Shown: positions 55,951-64,000 of the stretch, one piece after another | Position numbering within the stretch: position 1 is the first letter of the stretch | Layout: each line of letters starts with the position of its first letter | Source of the DNA: Lyophyllum atratum | Taxonomy: Eukaryota > Basidiomycota > Agaricomycetes > Agaricales > Lyophyllaceae | DNA length: 64,000 nucleotides | NCBI GenBank assembly: GCA_014905825.1 | Contig: JACGCN010000007.1 | Coordinates: forward strand, 1,488,001 to 1,552,000 | Reading direction: 5' to 3' | Notes under the pieces: model-generated | The model's input: only the letters and a program-made list of their open reading frames with translations | Told to the model about the DNA's origin: nothing | Database searches by the model: none | Program-made: the position numbers and the translations under genes

Positions 55951-56697
55951 AGTTCACACATTGTTGTCCTCTAACACCCATGGGCTGACCTTCGCCCTCT
56001 ACAGGTTCGCCGTTCGCCGATAACTCAACATCCCCAGGGGCCTGTCTACGACCTAATACTCTATCACTACCTTTGTCGCCTGCTCCATCCACTTTGTGCT
56101 CGTCACTTACGTTTTCACTCCCTGCAAGACAACCCTCAGGCCTCTTCCGTGACATCATACAGCCGCGCATCCATGCTAGATGCGCCGCCCTATGACGTCA
56201 TCATCGCCTGTGTACATTATCGTGAGTTCAGCTTCCTTCTGGGCGTCATTTCATGCCAACACACTCGCCTACGACAGAATCGGGATGCCAAATGCATTGC
56301 ATCACGCTCATTTTATTATAAAAGGCCCAATTTGTAGTGCATTTGCGAGATGTAGCCCTGTATTTGCAGTGAGTTATCCTTGAAGTTGCTTCATCCCAGG
56401 AGTTCACTGATGTCGATATCTCCACCGTTATGGGTACAGGTGGAGTGCTGCCTTGACTAAATGGCGGAGCGGTGAACCCCAGTATGTTCCTTTCGCTGCC
56501 ACAAGCTATCACGAGAAGTTCTAGGTCCACCTTAGTACGTTGAACAATTTCAAGGCCAACCCCAGGGATGTGAACATTGTTCCCTGCCTCCTCAAGCATG
56601 TTCCCAGGACTGTGCGGTATGTCGTGCAATGTTCTGTGTCCTTCTTTATTTGTTGATGTACTTTTGACAGCAAACGCACGAAGTTGAATGCCGTCAT

Positions 56698-56807
56698 GGC
56701 TGGCCGCGCCATTCGGTTAGGAGATGAAGATTGCGTGGCTGCCAATAGAGGTGGCTGGCCGCGCCATTCGGTTAGGAGATGAAGATTGCGTGGCTGCCAA
56801 TAGAGGT
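56698..56807 (+). repeat. Perfect 55-bp tandem duplication
   Basis: The unit beginning ggctggccgcgccattcggt is present twice in succession without differences. Confidence 0.9.
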
Positions 56808-57226
56808 GACAGGCCTTGTATTGTCAAACAAAGACGCCTGCTTGAGCCGGCTCGGTCGCTATATATACATAGTCCCTGAAGTAGTATCTGCCTTACGAAT
56901 CAATTCTATCTAGCCTGTCCTCTTCCTAGGGTGGTCCTGCAATCTAAAAACCTCAGCGCACAGCAGCCTCAGCCCCTATACTGAACTATTTCGTTCAACT
57001 GCTGCCTATAGCTCCGACATATGCTGGAATTGCCTGATTATGCCTTGAACTTTTTCCAGATCAGTGCCCGTTCCCCTGTATATAACTTATCCTTGAGTGG
57101 TCAATGTATGCCAAGCCGCTCGGCGTCTCTGGTCTGTACTATTGATTACATAACTAGCATTGTGACTCCACTATTTAAACTGTCGCGGTCACGTACTACT
57201 GTCCTCCTGCCACGTCACTTGAACCT

Positions 57227-60200
57227 ATGGCTCGCCATGTTAGGGTCGACAATCCAAAATTTGCCTCCTATCCATGGACAACGAGCGATATCTACCACGT
57301 CAAGGACCTGCCAGCTCTTCTGGGACGCGACTCACCGACATACGTGTGTTTTATTTTGGTTTTACCCCGTTTTACGCGGTTCCTTAGCTTTGGCTTGTAG
57401 GCTCTGGCATCCAAGCTCATGGAACTCGAACTCAGGGACACACCTGCTGTCAGAGAGGACCAATATTCACTTTTTGCGGAGCTGATGCACGGTCGGCCGG
57501 TCACGTGCGTCCCCCCAGACCAGCTGATGGAATGTCTATACAAGACCCTTATGGCATACCGACTTCTTGACCTCGATTTGTCGAGGCGTGGGTCTCACCT
57601 TCAAGCTCTCATCCCGGGTTCCACTCTTCCGCTGGTCTCCAAACGCACAAAGGTGGTGCGTTGATGCCTCTTAAGTTCTTGAGTGTACCATTCCGCTGAC
57701 AATACTTCCCACCAGCCTCTGGAAGAGTTGAACGACCTACAGAAGATCATCACACATTCCAACAAGGTCCTTGAGGATCGTGACAAGGCTGCGGCAAAAA
57801 AAAAAAAAGCAACTGCTCTCCCGGCTTCATCTTCCGTGCCGTCGACCAATTCTTTGATAGGGTTATACACGCACCTGGCAAAAAGCGTTCAGAAAGTCAG
57901 GTGGAAAAACATCGTTATCAACCTTTCCGCAGCCGCGATTCACTTGGCGTATCTTCTGCAAGGGAATGTCTACTTGCCCACCAACACATCTGAAATTGAG
58001 GAATTCATAATGTCTTCCAGGTATGTTGCGTACTTTTTGTTACGATTGATTGCTCTATGTTCTGATATTGGGTGTTACAAGTACTTCTGATGACGACCAC
58101 CACCAGATGGATCGGATCCGCTTAGAGTTTGGGGCTGGGACGCAGGGCTGTAGTTCTACGATGCACAAGACACTATTTCTAGCCCTCGCAGTCTCCCCTC
58201 TGATGCTGCTTATGCCTCGTTCGTATGAGCAGTCTGCTGGCAAGGCCGCTCTCCTTGAGACGTGGGCCCAGTTTGGGTCCATTGCTAGGCCATCTTATGT
58301 TGTATCGGCTGACACTGCTGTTTGGAAGGTGCTGTTTGCTGCTACAAAGGGCGGTGACATACTGGCAGATTTACGAGTCGCATTGTCAGAACTGGAACCC
58401 GCCCTGAGTGTTGGCACTTCTCCTTGGTTCGCGCTCACGACCCAGGCCCAGGTGCGCCATGCATTGACGTCCCAAACCTCGATGCTGGTCGAGGTGGAGT
58501 CTGATAGCGAAGATGGACCGTCTGTCGTACTTGGTCTGTCCGACAATGCAGATTCTTCCGTACCTGGTGATATCCTTCCAGGATATGCCCTGACCGCAGA
58601 TGTAACTCCAGGGTCTCCAGTCAGTAATCACCCCGTAGATTTCACTTCCAACCCTGTTTCATCCGACGTGGCTGGTATTCCCTCCTCGTCTCCCAGCTCC
58701 TCTGACCACGCAGCATTCACCGAAATTCCAGGCTCATGTTCATCTGCATGTGTTTCGCATGCTCCTGCCACAGAAACTCCGGGGTCGCATTCATCTGCTG
58801 GCGTCCCGGACACTCCTGCGAACATCGCTTCTGTAGATAGTATGGAGCCATATACGTTCAACCAGGCGTTTATAGCACCTGTGCCTATGGACTTTGACAC
58901 ACATCTGGAGGTTGCAGAAACGGTCCCTATTACTGATGGTGATTTAACTGCCAACTCTGTTCTCTCGGACATGACTGGTATTACCTCCTCGTCTCTGAGC
59001 TCCTCTGACCAGGCACCGGTCACAGATATTCCAGGCTCGTGTTCATCTGCACGCGACATGGACGCTCCTGCCACAGAAATTCCAGGTTCATGTGCTACAG
59101 ATGTCACGTCCGCATACAGTATGGAGCCCACTTCATCCAACAAGACGGATATACCTACAGACATCGAAATGCATGCAGATGTCGAAATGCATGCAGATGT
59201 CAAAAAGACGGACGATATTCCTGCTGATGGCATCGCCACACCGCCTGCAGGCCTGGATTCTGATGGCAACACAATGCCTGTTGGCCATACAGACCTTCAA
59301 TTCCCCGCCCCCTCACCGTGTTCAGCTTCCGAGCCACCCATCGCCATTGATCAGCCTGAATCACACCATGGATCTCCTGTCTCATTGCAGCACAGTGATG
59401 TCACTGCTGATATCACCATTTCTGGTGGTTCTCCTCCCCTTGTGGCTGCAGATGTGGGTCACGATGGCGAAGTGCTTTCTGATGATGCCTTTGATCTTCA
59501 GTCTCGGTCACCATCTCCGGAGTTGGCGCCCAAACCCCCTGTTGACGCCAACAAACCTGCTACTCGGAGTTCCAGCACGCCCAAACCCCCTGTTAACGCC
59601 AACAGACCGGTTACGCGGAGTTCCAACAAGAATAATCCCACCACTCTGAAAACCTCTTCTTCTTCATCCACTACGAGAAATAAACGTAAACGCAAGGCGA
59701 ATAAAGTCAAAACAGTACCCGTTACGCCTGACTTTGTTGACCTGACACTCGAGGACTCAGTACGTATTCCTGTTCACGGTATATATTATACTCATGGCTT
59801 CTTTCCTATCCTTCAAGGACAATGATATAACTAACGAGGAAATTGATGTTCACTCTAGTAGTGGCTTTGTTGCTGGTGATGTCGATGTGACATATTTTCG
59901 GGTGGGAACCGGGGTGCCCTATACGTGGAAGCCAAAGTTTCATGTGAGTATTTGCATTATCAGTATCATCCCACTCTCTGATCTATGACAATTTTTCTTG
60001 TTTCCAGTTTGCTGACAATCTTACATGGTTTTATGATTTGCACGCTGCTTCACAGCGCGATGCAAATTCGGAGCCTCCCATTAAGAAAATTACCCACGCT
60101 CAGTACTTGACACTCACACCCTCCATGCTTATGGATATCCTCCAGTCGAACGCGTGCATAATCGTTGTAGACGAGCCACACATCGACTCTGGATTCACTC

Positions 60201-62000
60201 CTGAAGTTTTCAGTGAATTATGTAGATTAGACGAAGCAACAACAATTCAAGGTAATACATTATCAGTCAGCCGTAATTCTGTGCTGTTGACATTTCTTGA
60301 CAGACTTTAGCCTCCCTGACGGCCCAAATTATCGTAAAGGAACTGTGCTCGACCTGCTGGAGGCTTCGCGCTTGCCAAATCCACCAGCGCTTAGCGCTCT
60401 GCACCTCCCATCCGCGTACGATATGTACCCTAACCTGCCCTTCTCCAGTGACTGGGCTGTGTGGCGGCAGGTGCAGGGAGAGGCCTACTGTCGTTCTACA
60501 GATCTTTATCCCGTACCAGATATGCGTTGGGCTATCGCGTCTACCGGGTCTGCCTATCATTTCTGGCATTACGATGCAGATGGCTTGATGACATTCATCA
60601 AGGTACTGACTGGGATTAAGTTTTGGTACATTGCCGTGCCCAAAAACGGTGATTTCAGTATTTTTATGCAGCCAGACATTATGACCAAGATGGAATTGGA
60701 TGAGTCGAACCGTGAGTTGTGGGATGTCTACGTCCTTGTTCTTCACCCTGGCACCACACTGTAAGCCCCGTATGCTCGTTTTTTCCCTGATAATCCTGGT
60801 TGACATTTTTTTGAAGCATTATGCGTCCGACCCTTCCTCATTGTGTTGTAACGCCGGAACCGTCACTCTGTTCCGGGGGTCACTTCATCGCTGTTTCCAC
60901 TATCCCATACACTGTTGTCGGCGCATACCACCACTTCATCAGTGCCAAAAGCTACACGAACACCAATCATTTCGAAGCCTCTCACTCGGCTCTCATGAGG
61001 CTGCTGGTCTTCTTTCAGCTCAAGCTTTTTGCCGATCCTCCTGAATGTATGTACGTCTATTGTTCGGGCTTGTTTTTATGGCTCACAGCTGGTGTACAAC
61101 AGCAAGCCCTCATCTACCAGATATCTCCACATGGGACGGTGTCCTCGTCGTCTTCTACCTGTGCAACTATTTTGAGCTTGTCAGTGCCCTCGTCGGGTGG
61201 GATTACGCGGACGACGAACGCAGCTTTACGGCTTCCATAAAAAATAGGTCCAGGGCACGCTCCTTGCTATATGAACTCTTCTCCAGGTACACGTTTGTTG
61301 GACCCAACCGTCGTCTCAAAGGTATTGACGCTTTCGTCTACGTTTACTCGGAGTTCCTGGCGCATCACGCCCGTTTGCTTGTCGAATACAAGGAACTGGC
61401 GATAGAGCGGAACGTAGAAGGCAGCGACGAAAGTGTTTCTGTGCTGGAGATTGCGAAACATGTTTACGACTGCATCCGTGGTGGACCCGCATGGCATGTT
61501 TTCAAACGTGCCGCTCATATTGACAGGCCAAAAACCTTCGCTTGGTATGGTCCGCATTATGAAATAGTTAGGAACAGCGAGCCTGTGACATATGGTGCGT
61601 TGGTTGACATATGTAAACCTCCTTGAATTCCTTCGACTCATATTGATGTACAGGCTTTCTTTTCACCCATGGCTATGTATTCGGGGATATCCAAGCATCT
61701 CTATCTCTGGGTTTCAACATTGACTCTGACTCGGTCGAAATCCTTACCGCACAGCATGATCTTAGTGTCGAAGTTCAGGACTCTGATAGCAATGATTCAG
61801 AGCCTGAATCATCTAGCGAGCATGAGGAGCAGCAGGTTGAGGAATACGCTAGCGACGAGGGAGGGGATGGTGACCATGGGAGTGACGAAGACGATGATGA
61901 TATAGGTCTATCTGGTCGTCAGGTTCCATTGCATAAACGTGCTCGCAGTGACTCTGGACATCAACGTAGTTCCCCTCCCAAGAAAGCTCGTCAGGCTTAG
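57227..62000 (+). CDS. Large JmjC-domain protein with repeats and acidic tail
   Basis: Start ATG 57227 (MARHVRVDNPKFASYPWTTS). The N-terminal helical part (ELRDTPAVREDQYSLFAELM, EELNDLQKIITHSNKVLEDR) is followed by a long Ser/Pro/Asp-rich region (about 58,500-59,700) with repeats (ATEIPGSCSS-like, EMHADVEMHADV, PPVNANRPVTRSSN). The JmjC-like core follows: VPYTWKPKFH, SACIIVVDEPHIDSGFTPEV, RWAIASTGSAYHFWHYDADG (HxD motif), MTFIKVLTGIKFWYIAVPK, TLIMRPTLPHCVVTPEPSLC, GGHFIAVSTI. The C-terminus is acidic (EYASDEGGDGDHGSDEDDDD) with a basic nuclear signal-like end (LHKRARSD, PPKKARQA). JmjC proteins are 2-oxoglutarate oxygenases acting on histones or other proteins; activity here is inferred. About ten introns. 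Confidence 0.75.
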
Positions 62001-62800
62001 TGCTGTTTACATATTATGTTACTACACATCTTGCACATTGGTCGTAATTTTGATGACTTGAATTGTTTCAGTTCCCAGAAGTCCTGATTGTGTGCTGCCT
62101 TGGCCATTGTGGTATTGTGGCTGTCCCTCAGCGCTCAGCGCTCAGCTCTCACATCCCCGACTCTCTTACGTAAGTAAGAGGGAGGGTTTTGTCGGACTCA
62201 AACGTGAATTGTCCTGCCAACTCTACATGCATGTCACGTGTTACATAGGAATGTTCTAGAATGTTCTCGACAGTCTTCCCCTACGGTGTTTTGATGGAGA
62301 CGTACTCTCTTCAACCTACTTAGCTCATAGAGGAAGACAAAGGAAGAAACAGTATTGTTTTTTAATATCCAAGGTGTTGTCCTATGTGATGTCGACGACT
62401 GAGGGTGTACAATTTTCCCAAGCTCTCCGGATGAAAGAACAATTTGAACCTAAGGAACCGTCCATTGTCCTGTTATAGTCTCGATACCAGCCGTCACGGA
62501 TATGGTACACTGACACTGTGGTGGTGTAATTACTACCGTAACTACCCCCCTCACACAATCCCAAAACGGAACACCCCATTTTCCTGATTAAACATTGCGC
62601 ACTTTCATTCAGATAAAACATTCCGATAACTGACAAGGCGACTAGGTTCGAGTCTAACAGGTACACGACTTGTATCTTTTACCAATCGCGCGTAATAAAT
62701 AAAATATGCTCAGCACGTAGATACACATTATAGACACTTATCCGTGGGAGTCTGAGAGTCGGGGATTGGCGCTTGCGCCGTGAGGATAATCATCCTCACG
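62001..62800. other. Intergenic region with possible MITE-like inverted repeat
   Basis: No gene. ATCCCCGACTCTC at 62153-62165 is matched by its reverse complement at 62754-62766, enclosing 588 bp of AT-rich sequence. A gctcagc repeat (gcgctcagcgctcagctctc) flanks the left arm. Confidence 0.4.
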
Positions 62801-63175
62801 TGGTGACGTGCCATGGCCCATATTCACCGTCTGTACTATACGTTACATAATACTTTCTCACGTCCTGTTGATCTTCTTGAGCGTTCTTTTTCAACACTCT
62901 TCATCTTTGTCTTATACCTCTACCATGTTGCTATTGGGCACATTCGGCCTTCAACTGTATGTACTGCTTTCGTGCTGCTTGTTTATCCTGCGTTATGCTT
63001 CAGACACTCTCCCAGTCTCGTGAGTTATCCCCGATCTTGTTGCTTGCTTGTCCCTAATGTTTTTTTTTTGGGCCAGCAGACAGTACCATCGGCCTGTTGC
63101 TACCGCCATCACATCTGTTGATGTCCCTGGGCTGTGTAATTGCTTTGCGCATTGCACTGGCTCCATCCCTGCCAT

Positions 63176-63260
63176 AGAGCAAAGCTCTAACCGGCTTTTA
63201 GAGCGATGCTCTACCTGTGACTTAGAGCAATGCTCTACCTGTGACTTAGAGCGTTGCTCT
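63176..63260 (+). repeat. Four AGAGC-NNN-GCTCT palindromes at 24-bp spacing
   Basis: Palindromes at 63176, 63200, 63224 and 63248, each 13 bp with a 3-base loop (aaa, gat, aat, gtt). The spacer between units 2-3 and 3-4 is acctgtgactt. The exact 24-bp period is conserved although the loop bases differ. Confidence 0.9.
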
Positions 63261-63494
63261 TGGGGTACCAGCCTCCTTCCCCCCCTTGTGCATGCCAATG
63301 ATTGCATACCTTTTGTGACTTCTGCACTGTGTAGTCCTGATTGGACTATTTTTCATCGTACCTTCTATAGCTTTTCGTGTTATCGCACGTATTTAAAATC
63401 AGATTTGGTCCCCCTTCTTCACCACTTGCTCAACCTCTTTGTAAATTCCCTCCAGTCACTGTATGGATCAATATCATCCCACTTTCCAACCCCC

Positions 63495-64000
63495 ATGCCA
63501 CGTCGTCGCTATAACGTTTCTGTACATGGCCGCTGGACGCTTACATTTCGTTTCTCAGCTATTTGTCCCCCTGCCGCGCGTATCAGATGTCTTTCAATCC
63601 GATTACTGAGACCATTTATGTTGAGGCATGACTTTCTCGTCATGGCTAATCAGCGTCTACTTGTTCCCAAACATATTATTAAAAGTATGTATTGTGATGT
63701 TCAATTCACTTTCCACATGCACGAGAGTGGTTACCTCATGCCTACAGGTTGGCCAGACCTTAGAATGGCCTATTGCATTCATACAGCAATTTCGACACTT
63801 GCCTCTTGTCTGTCCTCTGCATTCTCTTCTGCTTCTCCACGTCACGTCCACCGCGGTTCTGATGTTTCCAATTCAGCCTTGCCACCATTGCGCACCCCTA
63901 AAGCCCAGTTGGGTGGTGGAAAATCATTTTCATTCCTTCCTTGTGAAATTTTGCCTTTCATTGATGCAGGGCCTGATACGTTTCCCCCTAACACTGTACT
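63495..64000 (+). CDS. Unidentified open reading frame, runs off window
   Basis: Starting at ATG 63495 (MPRRRYNVSVHGRWTLTFRF) the frame stays open for 168 codons to the window end, rich in Pro, Ser, Arg and Leu, with QRLLVPKHIIKSMYCDVQFT and KSFSFLPCEILPFIDAG. I recognise no domain. An open frame of this length in moderately AT-rich sequence is suggestive but not proof of coding. Confidence 0.4.
   Translation, partial: MPRRRYNVSVHGRWTLTFRFSAICPPAARIRCLSIRLLRPFMLRHDFLVMANQRLLVPKHIIKSMYCDVQFTFHMHESGYLMPTGWPDLRMAYCIHTAISTLASCLSSAFSSASPRHVHRGSDVSNSALPPLRTPKAQLGGGKSFSFLPCEILPFIDAGPDTFPPNTV

Larger units (their letters stand above)
55251..57226. other. Intergenic region of 2 kb with hairpin and tandem duplication
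   Basis: No supported gene: frames at 55,401-55,852 (plus) and 56,246-56,629 (minus) have no domain. It contains a compound palindrome at 55898-55950 and a perfect 55-bp tandem duplication at 56698-56807. Confidence 0.5.

Noticed and set aside
62640..62665. tRNA B-box-like ggttcgagtctaac
   Set aside because: No A box, acceptor stem or cloverleaf can be folded around it.

Overview
The window looks like nuclear DNA of a mushroom-forming basidiomycete (Agaricomycetes). Protein-coding genes are dense and cut by many 45-65 nt GT-AG introns. Several families are typical of that group: DUF6532, DUF6535, TPR arrays, an AA9 lytic polysaccharide monooxygenase, GMC oxidoreductases and KDZ transposases. 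Most gene models below were built by joining reading frames across visible splice sites, so exon edges are inferences from sequence.

Layout. 0-7.3 kb is an accessory patch: the 3' part of a DUF6532 gene, a decayed Ty1/copia retroelement on the minus strand and a TPR gene remnant. 7.5-26.4 kb is a housekeeping and secretome stretch: galactonate dehydratase, a GDSL/SGNH esterase, an SRRM1-type PWI splicing factor, an AA9 LPMO, a duplicated single-pass membrane protein with a third relic copy, complex I NDUFS5, Get5 and an OPT oligopeptide transporter. 27-31.6 kb holds two DUF6535 membrane proteins facing each other tail to tail. 32-37.2 kb holds a small Cys-rich protein, a C4 zinc-type ORF, an initiator tRNA-Met with a short intron, signal peptidase subunit SPC2 and a secreted Ala-rich protein.

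The most striking object is a DNA transposon of about 15 kb (about 38,659-53,610) with 55-bp terminal inverted repeats that match at 51 positions. It carries a KDZ-superfamily transposase with a CxC2-like cysteine cluster. It also carries an apparently intact TET/JBP-type 2-oxoglutarate/Fe(II) dioxygenase, three small CxFC...CxxC putative zinc proteins, a small basic protein and a large AT-hook-like acidic/Gln/Pro protein. Large minisatellite blocks and an array of GTGATATATCAC palindromes are also inside. The element sits inside an intron of a GMC oxidoreductase gene: the 3' exons lie at 38.3-38.6 kb and the upstream exons at 53.7-55.25 kb. The link between KDZ transposons and TET/JBP genes in fungi is published. 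The additional cargo (CxFC family, AT-hook protein, splice-site-like repeats) is what I would look at as less described.

57.2-62.0 kb encodes a large JmjC-domain protein with internal repeats and an acidic C-terminus. The right end contains a 24-bp-period palindrome array and an unidentified open reading frame that runs off the window.
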